This document shows, one piece after another, positions 1 through 7,428 of a DNA stretch of 64,000 nt. The stretch is from Microbacterium sp. XT11 (GTDB lineage: Bacteria; Actinomycetota; Actinomycetes; Actinomycetales; Microbacteriaceae). Where the stretch lies: NCBI RefSeq assembly GCF_001513675.1, contig NZ_CP013859.1, forward strand, positions 2,357,081-2,421,080, written 5' to 3'. The position numbers and the translations under genes were made by a program. Under the pieces are notes generated by a model. That model did not search any database. It was not told the origin of the DNA and saw nothing but the letters and a program-made list of their open reading frames with translations. The stretch's first letter is position 1. Each line of letters begins with the position of its first letter.

Positions 1-576
1 CCGATCGACCCGGTGCGGGTGCTGGTCGTGGATGCGGAGAACACGGAGAAGCAGTGGGGGCGTGAGACCCGACGGTGGGCGCCGTCGATGAACATGCTCG
101 ACGGGCAGGACATGTACAAGCGCCTCCATCTCGCCTGCATGCGCCGCCTCGACCTGACGAAGGACATCGACCTCGGGATGGTGCACCGTCTGGTGGACCA
201 GTACTCCCCGGACATGCTCTTCATCGGCCCGATGTACCGCCTCGCTCCGAAGCTCAACAACGACGAGGATGCAGCCCCGCTGCTGGGTGCGCTCGACACG
301 CTCCGGGACAGGGGGCTGGCGCTCGTCATCGAAGCGCATGCAGGGCATCAGACGAACCCGCAGGGAGAACGCGACCTGCGACCTCGCGGGTCGTCGCAGC
401 TCATGGGCTGGCCGGAGTTCGGCTACGGGCTGCGGCGCTCGAAGAAGAACCCGCTGCACGTGGACATGGTGCGGTGGCGGGGCGACCGGGATGCCCGAGG
501 GTGGCCGGCGAAGCTCGGGCGCGCCGCTCCCGGTGTGACAGGAACTCAGCGCTGGCCGTGGCGGCCGGTGGATTGA
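1..576 (+). CDS. RecA-like AAA-family ATPase (RepA-type), 5'-truncated
   Basis: The reading frame is open from the first base, so the N-terminus with the Walker A motif lies upstream and is not seen. What remains looks like the second half of a RepA/AAA_25-type phage replication ATPase: a strand with an acidic end (LVVDAENTE), a Walker B-like strand (DMLFIGP, about residue 75 of the visible part), and a strand reading LALVIEAHAG that resembles the sensor strand of RecA-fold proteins. Such proteins act as helicase or helicase loader in phage replication modules. The SSB-like gene that follows at 598 fits that role. The GTG at 13 could be an internal start but is unlikely to be the true one. 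Confidence 0.7.
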   Translation, partial: PIDPVRVLVVDAENTEKQWGRETRRWAPSMNMLDGQDMYKRLHLACMRRLDLTKDIDLGMVHRLVDQYSPDMLFIGPMYRLAPKLNNDEDAAPLLGALDTLRDRGLALVIEAHAGHQTNPQGERDLRPRGSSQLMGWPEFGYGLRRSKKNPLHVDMVRWRGDRDARGWPAKLGRAAPGVTGTQRWPWRPVD

Positions 577-597
577 CCAACGAAAGGAACTGGGGAC

Positions 598-981
598 ATG
601 GCGAAGTTGATCTTGGAGAACGTGATCGTGGATCGCGTGTTCAGCACTCAGCACGGGTACGGCGTGGGCGTCACGGAGACGTTCGAGATGCGCAACGGGG
701 AGACGGGGCGGAAGCGGTACACGCTCTGGTTCAACGATCACCCGGGAGTCGAGGAGGGGCAGCGGATCTCCGCATCCGGATTCCTCGGCACGAAGGTCCG
801 TGAGTACGAGAGCAACGGCGAGACGAGAACCGCTGTCGACGTGTCGGTGTACTCGGCGCGTCTGATCCAATCAGCGCCGCCGATCGATCCGGCACCGGAG
901 ACCGACTCGTGGACGCCGCAGGCCACAGGCGATGCATGGAGCACCCCGCAGTCGAGCGACACCTGGGGAGGTGAGTTCTGA
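598..981 (+). CDS. Single-stranded-DNA-binding-like (OB-fold) protein
   Basis: 127 residues. The central part (SGFLGTKVREYESNGETRT followed by a strand ending in VYSARLI) resembles the L45 loop and last strands of bacterial SSB. The tail is low-complexity, rich in P, S and T, and ends in SSDTWGGEF, an acidic and aromatic end reminiscent of, but not identical to, the SSB tip DDDIPF that recruits partner proteins. It follows the replication ATPase by 21 bases with an AAGGAA-type ribosome binding site. I infer that it coats single strands during phage replication; a different small OB-fold protein is possible. Confidence 0.55.
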   Translation: MAKLILENVIVDRVFSTQHGYGVGVTETFEMRNGETGRKRYTLWFNDHPGVEEGQRISASGFLGTKVREYESNGETRTAVDVSVYSARLIQSAPPIDPAPETDSWTPQATGDAWSTPQSSDTWGGEF

Positions 982-1456
982 TGCTCTCTGCCCCGCGTGC
1001 ACGAAGACCGCTGAGGCGCTCGGCCACACCGCTGAGGAGCGCCTCGCAGCTCTCGGCTGGTCACCGACCGGGTTCCAGATGCAGTCGTACCACGATGGTG
1101 TCTGGACGCCGATGGAGAACGGTAATGCGTCGAAGCACTGGGCGCCGAAGAAGTCACGGTACGAGGCCGTGCACATGTGCATCGCCTGGACCGGAGGCGT
1201 CTGCATCCCCGCGATGCGCGTCGTCGACCTCTCAACCGGCAAGGTCATCTGGCAGGACCGATGGGACGGCGGAAACGCCGCCGACCTGGACCAGATCATC
1301 CCGGAGTGGGCGCGCGCGATCTACGGGCAGGTGAGGGCGGAGCAGCGGGAATCGCAGGCCGTCCTTGATCACGCCGTGGACGAGTACGTCCCTGATCGTA
1401 AGACGGCGCCCGCCGACGACTGTGCGCTGTTCTCTCTCGCGGAGATGGACTCATGA
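971..1456 (+). CDS. Hypothetical phage protein with N-terminal CxxC
   Basis: About 161 residues from the GTG at 971; an ATG at 932 in the same frame would add 13 residues but lies deep inside the previous gene and has no clear ribosome binding site. The N-terminus carries CPAC, a possible half zinc site, followed by a compact domain rich in Trp and Tyr (WSPTGFQM, VIWQDRWDGG, IIPEWARAIYGQV) and an acidic end. No family was recognised. It overlaps the SSB-like gene and its stop overlaps the next start (ATGA), so it is translated as part of the early operon. Confidence 0.6.
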   Translation: MSSDALCPACTKTAEALGHTAEERLAALGWSPTGFQMQSYHDGVWTPMENGNASKHWAPKKSRYEAVHMCIAWTGGVCIPAMRVVDLSTGKVIWQDRWDGGNAADLDQIIPEWARAIYGQVRAEQRESQAVLDHAVDEYVPDRKTAPADDCALFSLAEMDS

Positions 1457-1656
1457 GCGAGGGTCCGATCAAGCAGTGGCGGGACGGTCACAAGACCGAC
1501 CGTGTCTCGACCCCTGACGCGCACCGTGTGTGCGCCCCGTCCCCGGTGAAGGGCCGTGGGTACTGCGGCCGGAAGAACGACCGCACGGCGCCGTTCAAGG
1601 ACGCGACGTGCAGCGACTGCCACGCGGCAGCACGAGCAGACAAGGAGGCAGGCTGA
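1453..1656 (+). CDS. Small Cys-containing phage protein
   Basis: 67 residues, start overlapping the previous stop in an ATGA. Cysteines in VCAPS, YCGRKN and CSDCHAA suggest a small zinc-binding or zinc-finger-like fold, and the protein is basic overall. No family was recognised. Its stop overlaps the next gene's start, so it belongs to the same translationally coupled string. Confidence 0.55.
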   Translation: MSEGPIKQWRDGHKTDRVSTPDAHRVCAPSPVKGRGYCGRKNDRTAPFKDATCSDCHAAARADKEAG

Positions 1657-1835
1657 TGCCGCTCTCATACCCACCCATCCGCGCCGTCGAGGTCGACGGT
1701 GAAAAGCGCTGGCAGGCCACCTGCCGCACCTGCGGCCAGGACGTGTGCTCTCGCCCGCAGGTCGTGAAGGCCGCTGTCGATGAGATGCGCCGCGCACACG
1801 GCTACGAGGCCGAATGCAGGAGGGCTGAGCGATGA
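1656..1835 (+). CDS. Small phage protein with CxxC motif
   Basis: About 59 residues from the ATG at 1656, preceded by AAGGAGGC. It carries CRTCGQDVC, a rubredoxin-like or zinc-knuckle arrangement, and then a helix (QVVKAAVDEMRRAHGYEAECRR) with one more cysteine, so a single zinc site is plausible. Function unknown. It ends with an ATGA overlap into the following DNA-binding protein gene. Confidence 0.55.
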   Translation: MPLSYPPIRAVEVDGEKRWQATCRTCGQDVCSRPQVVKAAVDEMRRAHGYEAECRRAER

Positions 1836-2872
1836 CCGGCAAGCCGCAGACGTGCACCCACCGCGGATGCTCACGGAAGCCGGTCGCCCGCCGCCTCTGC
1901 CACGCGCACTACCAGGCCGCGTGGAAGGCGGGGGAGCTCACCGCGCACGCGAAGCTCCCACCCCGCCCGAAGAAGCACGACCACGTGTGCCCGGACGACC
2001 ACAAGCATGCCTCGGCTTCGACGTGCTTCATCCAGCACCAGTGCCGCTGCGAACCCTGCGTGGAAGCGCACAACGCGCGCGAACGGAACCGGAAGAAGCA
2101 GAAGGCGTACGGCCGGTTCGACACGGGCCTGGTCGATGTCGCCCCGGTGCGGGAGCACGTCCTCAAGCTGGGCGAGTTCGGTATCGGGTACAAGCGGGTC
2201 GCGCAGCTCGCCGGCTTCAAGTCGTCCACACCGGTCCGCACGATCGTCTGGGGACGGCAGGACCCGGGACCGCGGTTCGGGGAGATGCAGAAGCGAGTGA
2301 AGCGGGAAACGGCGGAGAAGATCCTCGCGATCCAACCGGTGATCGACAACCTCGCGCCCGGGCAGAAGATCGCGGCATCGGGCACTCATCGTCGGCTGCA
2401 AGCGCTCGTCGTCGCAGGGTGGTCGATGTCGAAGCTGGCGAACCTCCTCGGACTGGACCCGTCGAACTTCTCCACGTTCATGCAGCGCGACACCGTGCTC
2501 GTGTCGACGTGGATCGCCGTCCGTGACCTGTTCGACGAGCTCTGGGATCAGGAGCCGCCGCACGCCGAGTGGCGGGACAAGATCGCGTTCTCACGGTCGC
2601 AGCGGTATGCGAAGCTGCACGGCTGGTTGCCGGCTCTCGCGTGGGACGACATCGACACTGACCCGGAGCCGCCGACCGTCGAGGTCGATGAGCAGACCAA
2701 GGGCGAACGGATCCTCGAGGACGTGGAGTGGCTGCTGGAGGCCGGGGAACCGGTGGAGCAGGTCGCGATGACTCTGGGCCGGTCGATGGATGCGATCGCG
2801 AAGCTCGCGCAACGGCATCACCGGCTGGATCTCGCTCGTCCCTTCTGGGCGAAGGTGAGGCGCGCGGCATGA
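1832..2872 (+). CDS. Phage DNA-binding protein with zinc-binding N-terminus and HTH segments
   Basis: 346 residues. The first 85 residues have many Cys and His (CTHRGCSRKPVARRLCHAHY, then HVCPDDHKH and CFIQHQCRCEPC), which suggests two small zinc sites. Two later segments look like helix-turn-helix motifs: VVAGWSMSKLANLLGLDPSNFSTFM (about 190-215) and VEQVAMTLGRSMDAIAKLAQRH near the C-terminus. Similar proteins occur in early regions of actinobacterial phages. I infer a sequence-specific DNA-binding role, perhaps transcriptional. Start and stop both overlap neighbours in ATGA motifs. Confidence 0.65.
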   Translation: MTGKPQTCTHRGCSRKPVARRLCHAHYQAAWKAGELTAHAKLPPRPKKHDHVCPDDHKHASASTCFIQHQCRCEPCVEAHNARERNRKKQKAYGRFDTGLVDVAPVREHVLKLGEFGIGYKRVAQLAGFKSSTPVRTIVWGRQDPGPRFGEMQKRVKRETAEKILAIQPVIDNLAPGQKIAASGTHRRLQALVVAGWSMSKLANLLGLDPSNFSTFMQRDTVLVSTWIAVRDLFDELWDQEPPHAEWRDKIAFSRSQRYAKLHGWLPALAWDDIDTDPEPPTVEVDEQTKGERILEDVEWLLEAGEPVEQVAMTLGRSMDAIAKLAQRHHRLDLARPFWAKVRRAA

Positions 2873-3138
2873 CCGACACGATGAGGGTGTTCACGGAAGT
2901 TCTCGTCACCCCGGCCCCGTGGATGCGGGACGCGCTTTGTGCGCAGAGCGACCCAGACCTCTGGTTCCCCCCGAAGGGTGGTGAGGGCGGCGCGGAAGCG
3001 AAGCGCATCTGCCAGAGCTGTGACGTCATCGGGCAGTGCCTCGCCTACGCGCTCGAGCACAACGAGACCGTGGGCATCTGGGGCGGGAAGAGCCCCAAGG
3101 AGCGGCAACGCATCAGGAGAGAGGGCAGGGCCGCATGA
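2869..3138 (+). CDS. WhiB-family iron-sulfur transcription factor, phage-encoded
   Basis: 89 residues with the full WhiB signature: four cysteines at about 24, 48, 51 and 57 that would hold a [4Fe-4S] cluster, the GIWGG turn at 69-73, and a basic C-terminal tail (KERQRIRREGR) for DNA contact. The ATG at 2869 overlaps the upstream stop; starting there puts the first cysteine at the usual distance. WhiB proteins bind the principal sigma factor and redirect transcription. Phage members are known, for example WhiB of mycobacteriophage TM4, which interferes with host WhiB2. A role in remodelling host transcription is inferred from the family. Confidence 0.9.
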   Translation: MTDTMRVFTEVLVTPAPWMRDALCAQSDPDLWFPPKGGEGGAEAKRICQSCDVIGQCLAYALEHNETVGIWGGKSPKERQRIRREGRAA

Positions 3139-3788
3139 TCACGGACACCGACATCTTCCAGGCGGAACTCCGCCGGTGGGTTGAACGCTACGAGCAGCAC
3201 CTCGATCAGCTGCCCGTCCTCCTGGAGCACCTCCGTGACCGCGCGAACCCGATGAAGGCCGGAAGCCTCGAAGAGCGTGTCGGGGGAGGTGGGGGAGATA
3301 CACCCGCACCATTCCGCCTCGATCCCGTCGACGACTGTGACGACCTCTGGTCCTCCCTGGTCGAGTACATCGGGGAAGTGGCGGAGAGGCTGCAAGACCC
3401 CGCACCAGGGGCCGCAGGAGCGTCCTGGGCGGTCAAAGGGAGCGTCCGGGGTATCCCGGCATGGATGGGCCCGGACGAGGCGTACAGGGCCGCGTACGAG
3501 TTGATCGCGTGGCTCATCGATCGGGCGGAGAAGGTCCACGCGCTCGCGCTCAAGGACTCTGAGGATCACCTGTTCTCGCTCATCCGCAAGCTCATGACCC
3601 GGTACGTGATCCCACCGATCGAGCGACCCTCGCATCGGCGCCTGTGCATCGGGGAGGACGAGGAAGGCCGGATGGTCGGCTGCGGCGAGAGAGCCGTGGT
3701 CGTGGATTGGATCATCGGCGACGTAGGAGAGGCCCGATGCGCAGTGTGTGGAGCCGTCTACACGAGAGAGGAAGACACTCATGACTGA
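3135..3788 (+). CDS. Hypothetical phage protein, helical, with C-terminal zinc ribbon
   Basis: 217 residues from the ATG at 3135, which overlaps the WhiB stop. The first half is helical and acidic with a glycine run near residue 50. The C-terminal 50 residues carry LCIGEDEEGRMVGCGER and RCAVCGAVYTRE, a C-x-C ... CxxC zinc-ribbon pattern similar to those of other actinophage proteins that sit in the early region. The molecular function is unknown. Confidence 0.6.
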   Translation: MITDTDIFQAELRRWVERYEQHLDQLPVLLEHLRDRANPMKAGSLEERVGGGGGDTPAPFRLDPVDDCDDLWSSLVEYIGEVAERLQDPAPGAAGASWAVKGSVRGIPAWMGPDEAYRAAYELIAWLIDRAEKVHALALKDSEDHLFSLIRKLMTRYVIPPIERPSHRRLCIGEDEEGRMVGCGERAVVVDWIIGDVGEARCAVCGAVYTREEDTHD

Positions 3789-4098
3789 CTTCGCAGCACT
3801 GTGGAAGGCGACAGCCAAGAAGCTCGCATCCGACATTCGAGAGCTGGAAGCGATCAACTCTGCGCTGCGCCAGGCGGTCAGGTTCCACGCCCGAAAACGG
3901 GACGAGGCGAGTCACGCGGCAGGACGGCACAAGTCCGATGCGGCGCTGTACGAAGCCGCCCTCTCCCGCGCCGAGGAGACCATCGAGCGCATCGACGGCG
4001 AAGTGAAGGACTTCGAGCAGTCCGACAACGACGCGATAGTTGCCATCGAGGAAATCCTCATCGACTACGACAAGCAGAAGGGGGACAGAAGTGAGTGA
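3781..4098 (+). CDS. Small helical phage protein sharing repeat modules with its neighbour
   Basis: 105 residues, predicted to be almost wholly alpha-helical. Two segments are nearly identical at the DNA level to parts of the next gene: the block encoding AALSRAEE (3955-3978) and the 3' end encoding ILIDYDKQK (4054-4080). It therefore looks like a shortened relative of the Ea22-like protein that follows. Its end overlaps the next gene's GTG start. Function unknown. Confidence 0.6.
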   Translation: MTDFAALWKATAKKLASDIRELEAINSALRQAVRFHARKRDEASHAAGRHKSDAALYEAALSRAEETIERIDGEVKDFEQSDNDAIVAIEEILIDYDKQKGDRSE

Positions 4099-4687
4099 GA
4101 AGGTAGACCTGGACGCGCTCGAAGCGCTCGCGAAGGCGGCAACGCCGGGACCGTGGGTTCTCGACAACTCGGGATGGAGTCGGCCCTACAGCGTCCCAGA
4201 CCGCATCGCTGGGGGAATCTCAGAAAATGACTGGACGAATGTCATCACACCGCAGGACGAGCAAGGCGGAGGCTCCTGGTCTCGCGACGAGGACGCCGAG
4301 TACATCGCCGCCGCTGACCCGTCCACCGTCCTCGCCCTGATTGCCGAGCTCCGACAGGAGCGGGAACGGGCGGACGAGGCGTGGAGGATCGGTGCGGCTC
4401 AGCACGGATACGACCCGACCGACGATGAGCAAGCGGGAAATTTCATGCGTCTGGCGAAGCGCGCAGATCGCGCCGAAGCCGCCCTCTCCCGCGCCGAGGA
4501 GAAGCGGGACGAGTTGGAGGCGAATCTGATACTCGCAGGGGCAACAGTCTCCGACGTGCTTTCCGCCCTCTCCCGCGCCGAGGAGACCATCGAGAAGGCG
4601 CTGGCAATCCTTGATGCCGACGACGTGTCGGATACGCAGGCCCGGGGAAGCGCCATCAACATCCTCACCGATTACGACAAGCAGAAG
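3955..4687 (+). repeat. Dispersed repeat modules within two adjacent early genes
   Basis: A 23-24 base block encoding ALSRAEE occurs three times (3955-3978, 4478-4501, 4563-4585); copies 1 and 3 continue identically into ACCATCGAG. A second block of 27 bases, encoding ILxDYDKQK, closes both genes (4054-4080 and 4661-4687) with two differences. All copies are in the same orientation and frame. This suggests duplication or recombination between modules. Confidence 0.8.
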
Positions 4688-4705
4688 GAGGCCGACCGTG
4701 GCTGA
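4091..4705 (+). CDS. Ead/Ea22-like phage protein
   Basis: 204 residues from the GTG at 4091. The N-terminus has the Ead/Ea22 pattern: LDALEALAKAATPGPW, then AEYIAAADPSTVLALIAELRQ (about 70-90). The rest is helical with two AALSRAEE-type blocks (4478-4501 and 4563-4585). Ea22-type genes are common in early regions of lambdoid and actinobacterial phages and no biochemical activity is established. It is coupled to genes on both sides (the next start, a GTG at 4698, lies inside it). Confidence 0.65.
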   Translation: MSEKVDLDALEALAKAATPGPWVLDNSGWSRPYSVPDRIAGGISENDWTNVITPQDEQGGGSWSRDEDAEYIAAADPSTVLALIAELRQERERADEAWRIGAAQHGYDPTDDEQAGNFMRLAKRADRAEAALSRAEEKRDELEANLILAGATVSDVLSALSRAEETIEKALAILDADDVSDTQARGSAINILTDYDKQKEADRG

Positions 4706-5447
4706 CCGATTCCAGGGTGAGAGCGACCCCATCGCGACGAACCCCATCCTCCGAGGAGTCGACCTCGCCGTCGACCGCCTCGTACGCGCGGACTGCTTCA
4801 CCGAGCGCACGCTCCGCGTCCTGGACGAGCTTCGCGCAGAGGTGCTCGCGGCCGAGCAGGCGCACACCCAGACCGACGACGAGCGGGTCAGTCTGATGGA
4901 TGCCGCCACTGATGCATTCGCGAAGCACGAGGGTGCCCCGACGTGGCAGGACGACCCCGTAGGCCGTGATGCCGCCCTGCGGTGGCACATGCGCGGGTTC
5001 GAGGACGGGCTGAACGCCCGCCGCGCCGTGCACACCCCGACCGACGACGAGCGGGAAGTGCTGCGCCGGGTGCGCGAGTTCGCGACCAAGGAGCGTGACA
5101 GCATCCGGGGTCGGTACGGTGCAGACTCGGCGACATATGCCGGGTATGCGAACGCCTGTGATGACATCCTCAGCATCCTGGACGGCGACCCATCTGCGCA
5201 TGGCCGCGACCGGGACGGCATCTGCCGACGCTGCGGTCACGCCCTCACTGCGGCGGAAGTGCTGGACGGCGAGACCCCGTGCGAGCCGCAGGGCGAACCG
5301 TCCGACGCGGCGGTGATAGCCGGGGCTGAGGCCATGTGTGAGCAGGGACCGGCCAACACTCCGATCTGGGATGACTGGGTGTGGGAGCGGTTTAGTCGCG
5401 CCGCCCTGCGCGCCGCTGCCGAGGTGCGGGGTGAGCGATGGGCCTGA
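4698..5447 (+). CDS. Hypothetical phage protein with CxxC zinc-ribbon segment
   Basis: 249 residues from the GTG at 4698. It has two copies of a short motif, HTQTDDER (about residue 55) and HTPTDDERE (about 114), each introducing a helical stretch, so an internal duplication is likely. A later segment reads GICRRCGHALTAAEV ... ETPCEP, a zinc-ribbon-like pattern. Function unknown. It overlaps both neighbours (the next gene starts at 5438). Confidence 0.6.
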   Translation: MADRFQGESDPIATNPILRGVDLAVDRLVRADCFTERTLRVLDELRAEVLAAEQAHTQTDDERVSLMDAATDAFAKHEGAPTWQDDPVGRDAALRWHMRGFEDGLNARRAVHTPTDDEREVLRRVREFATKERDSIRGRYGADSATYAGYANACDDILSILDGDPSAHGRDRDGICRRCGHALTAAEVLDGETPCEPQGEPSDAAVIAGAEAMCEQGPANTPIWDDWVWERFSRAALRAAAEVRGERWA

Positions 5448-5656
5448 TGTTCTATGACCGCCAGGTGAACTACAAGGTCGCGTACGTGCGAATCGACAAC
5501 GAGAACTCGGTGGCGGAACTGGCGGACGCCCTGTCAGAGTTCGGCATCGAAGACGCGACGTGGACGGTCGAGCCGAGCTACATCGTCCTATCACGCGAGA
5601 TGAGCACGACTGAAGTTCCGGCCGTCGTCGGACAAGGAGGAGAGAACCGTGGCTGA
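5438..5656 (+). CDS. Small hypothetical phage protein
   Basis: 72 residues, alpha/beta pattern (VAYVRIDNENSVAELADALSEFG, then a beta-rich stretch). No family was recognised. The start lies within the previous gene and the stop within the next, the spacing expected for real members of this string of genes. Confidence 0.5.
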   Translation: MGLMFYDRQVNYKVAYVRIDNENSVAELADALSEFGIEDATWTVEPSYIVLSREMSTTEVPAVVGQGGENRG

Positions 5657-5891
5657 ATCGCCGAGCATCAACATCCAGATCGACGAGCAGGCGCTACGCG
5701 ATCAGATCGACAAGACGGTCCAAGATGCGTTCCGTGAGGCGTCGATGCGGCTGAGGTTAGCCGCGGACGCACTCGACGGTGGCGAGTGGATCAGGGGATT
5801 CGAGGAGCACCAGGAGCAGCGGCTGCGTGACGAGTACGAGCGAGGCCGGAAGCACGCTCTGGCTGAGCAGGAAGGGCAGGTAGATCGATGA
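5649..5891 (+). CDS. Small hypothetical phage protein, helical
   Basis: 80 residues from a GTG that follows AAGGAGGAGA. It begins with a short beta stretch (PSINIQIDEQ) and continues as a charged amphipathic helix ending in EQEGQVDR. It might oligomerise through the helix. No family recognised; the stop overlaps the next ATG. Confidence 0.5.
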   Translation: MAESPSINIQIDEQALRDQIDKTVQDAFREASMRLRLAADALDGGEWIRGFEEHQEQRLRDEYERGRKHALAEQEGQVDR

Positions 5892-6337
5892 GCGAGTACA
5901 CCCCGACGATGCAGGAGCTGAAGGACTACGCCACCTCGTACACCGCGATGGCATCCGAGGCTGAATGGGACCGGGCCCTGGCTGCTCATGATGCCGAGGT
6001 ACGGGCAGCCCAGCACATCGTTTCGTGCGCACGGTGCGGAGCGAAGCCTGTCGTCGCGAGCGATGCCCTGAACTCGGACATCGTGGTGTGCGGCGACTGC
6101 GGCGTGCAGATCGGCCTGCACGAGCTCCAAGAGGTGCGGGCTGGTGTCGTAGCCGAGGAACCGGAAGGCGAACACGTCTTCATTGAGCGGTACGGCATGT
6201 ACCACGCGAAGTTCGGCGGCATCGGCGGCGACGTGTCGAGCCTGACCCTCACTCGCGAGGCGTGGAAGGCCCTGGGCGAAGCTGACGTGCTGGCAGTGTC
6301 CGTGGTGCCGGTAGAGCAGGGAGACGGCGATGCCTGA
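5888..6337 (+). CDS. Hypothetical phage protein with zinc ribbon
   Basis: 149 residues. The middle contains CARCGAKP (about 47) and CGDCGVQI (about 72), a clear two-knuckle zinc ribbon. The C-terminal part (HVFIERYGMYHAKFGGIGGDVSSLTLTREAWKALG) is a mixed alpha/beta segment that I do not recognise. Genes with lone zinc ribbons are frequent in early regions of actinobacterial phages. Confidence 0.55.
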   Translation: MSEYTPTMQELKDYATSYTAMASEAEWDRALAAHDAEVRAAQHIVSCARCGAKPVVASDALNSDIVVCGDCGVQIGLHELQEVRAGVVAEEPEGEHVFIERYGMYHAKFGGIGGDVSSLTLTREAWKALGEADVLAVSVVPVEQGDGDA

Positions 6338-6554
6338 GCCGATCGCGGCAAGCATCCGCGCTGAGCTCGACCAGACGCCCGAGTGGTGGCAGCAGCAATA
6401 CGACGCGCTCGTGCGGAAGCAGATCCCGCGGACACCCGAGCATCACGCCGGCCACGACCTGGCCGAGCCGATCCGCTCATGGGGTGGCGCGACTCTCACA
6501 CGTCCCTGGTGCACGTCCTGCGGCGTGCCGATCGAAAGGGCACCCGATGGCTGA
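6330..6554 (+). CDS. Small hypothetical phage protein with CxxC
   Basis: 74 residues. It starts inside the previous gene after GGGAGACGG. Notable features are the Trp-rich TPEWWQQQYDALVRKQ and a C-terminal WCTSCGVPIER that could bind zinc. Function unknown. Confidence 0.5.
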   Translation: MPEPIAASIRAELDQTPEWWQQQYDALVRKQIPRTPEHHAGHDLAEPIRSWGGATLTRPWCTSCGVPIERAPDG

Positions 6555-6789
6555 ATACCTCACCTACCGGGAAGCGGCCACGAGGGTGCGGCGCAGCATC
6601 CGCTCCATCAACAGGTGGCGACGACAAGGCATGCCGATGGGGTGGGAGGTCCGCGACGGGCAACGCGTCCGAGTCGTCGACGAGACCATCCTCCTCGCCT
6701 GGTGGCGGGACCGCCTCACCGCATGGCCACCACACCAGTACCGACTACGCAGAATGCTGACCGACGACGACACGCGACACGCCGAATGA
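6547..6789 (+). CDS. Small helix-turn-helix DNA-binding protein
   Basis: 80 residues. The N-terminal part, LTYREAATRVRRSIRSINRWRRQGMP followed by a short wing (EVRDGQRVRVVDE), fits the winged HTH of MerR- or excisionase-like proteins, read as helix-turn-helix then beta hairpin. It is the last gene of the early operon and lies just before an inverted repeat and a terminator, so a regulatory role is plausible. Excisionase, Cro-like or terminase-small-like roles cannot be separated from sequence alone. Confidence 0.6.
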   Translation: MAEYLTYREAATRVRRSIRSINRWRRQGMPMGWEVRDGQRVRVVDETILLAWWRDRLTAWPPHQYRLRRMLTDDDTRHAE

Positions 6790-6836
6790 TCAGATCTTGC
6801 GGACGAGTACTGTCATACCGCACAGTAATGATCAGA
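6785..6836. promoter_or_regulatory. Operator-like repeats at the end of the early operon
   Basis: The ten-base word AATGATCAGA occurs at 6785-6794 and 6827-6836. Between them lies a perfect inverted repeat TACTGT-n8-ACAGTA (6808-6827). The cluster lies between the HTH gene and the terminator. A protein binding site is likely from the symmetry; the protein is unknown. Confidence 0.45.
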
Positions 6837-6846
6837 CAGAACTGAG

Positions 6847-6879
6847 GAACGCCCCGCACCGAATCCGGTCGGGGCGTTC
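6847..6879 (+). terminator. Terminator of the early operon (also usable from the other strand)
   Basis: GAACGCCCCG pairs perfectly with CGGGGCGTTC around a 13-base loop and is followed by GTCGTGT. It lies between the early operon and a convergent minus-strand gene, so it can serve both directions. The downstream T-run is poor, as is usual in high-GC actinobacteria. Confidence 0.7.
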
Positions 6880-6938
6880 GTCGTGTACTGCCCCATCCCA
6901 CTCGGGCGGCTGGATCTCCGGCCAGCCGCCCGCTCGGA

Positions 6939-7406
6939 TCAAGGCTTGGCGAGCCTCGTCGTTCCGGTCTCGCCGGACGCGGCTGTCCACTCGACCACCA
7001 CAGTGTCGATGGCTAGACCGTATCTGCCGACCAGCATCGCCCTGAACGCATCGCCAGGCTGGAGAGTCGACGGAATCGGCGTCCGCGGCTTGAACATCGG
7101 GAACGCTGAATCGGGCGTCACTGACACGTTGGTGATCGTCAACGCCTCACCCGACGTGTTCTTCGTCGCGTACAGCTGACCAGACACGTTGATGAGGTCG
7201 CTCCAAGGCGCAGGCTTCAGTCGCGCAGCGATGGCCTCCTGCGCGGCCGATTGACGTTCGGCGATCTCGAGCGCCCGCCTCGCGTGCACTTCGGCGTCAT
7301 CCCGGGCTCCCTTCGCGACGACCGCTTGCCAGATGGCGATGCCAGCTCCAACTGCGCTCGTGATCGCGAGCACGACATTCAGAGCAAGTTCCGCTTGGGA
7401 GTCCAT
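6939..7406 (-). CDS. Membrane-anchored hypothetical protein (accessory gene)
   Basis: 155 residues. One N-terminal transmembrane helix (about residues 7-28, LALNVVLAITSAVGAGIAIW) is followed by a helical linker and a beta-rich domain of about 80 residues (LINVSGQLYATKNTSGEALTITNVSV and on). The gene runs against the phage operons. A TAGCGT hexamer lies six bases before the ATG (7413-7418 on the minus strand), so it probably has a leaderless transcript made in the lysogen. Function unknown; superinfection exclusion is one possibility for a lysogen-expressed membrane protein. Confidence 0.65.
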   Translation of the reverse strand: MDSQAELALNVVLAITSAVGAGIAIWQAVVAKGARDDAEVHARRALEIAERQSAAQEAIAARLKPAPWSDLINVSGQLYATKNTSGEALTITNVSVTPDSAFPMFKPRTPIPSTLQPGDAFRAMLVGRYGLAIDTVVVEWTAASGETGTTRLAKP

Positions 7407-7410
7407 GCGG

Positions 7411-7424
7411 TCACGCTATCGTGA
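7411..7424. promoter_or_regulatory. Overlapping divergent leaderless promoters inside a palindrome
   Basis: The 14-base palindrome TCACG-CTAT-CGTGA fills the 22-base gap between two divergent genes. It contains a plus-strand -10 (TATCGT, 7417-7422) six bases before the ATG at 7429, and a minus-strand -10 (TAGCGT, 7418-7413) six bases before the ATG at 7406. Both transcripts would be leaderless and could compete or be repressed together. Confidence 0.6.
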
Positions 7425-7428
7425 TCGC

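Noticed and set aside
981..1334. An ATG at 981 with a well placed GGAGGTGAG upstream
   Set aside because: The frame it opens is Arg/Ser-rich with no coding character, while the frame from 971 encodes a sensible protein. The ribosome binding site probably serves the GTG nearby, which leaves an unresolved start.
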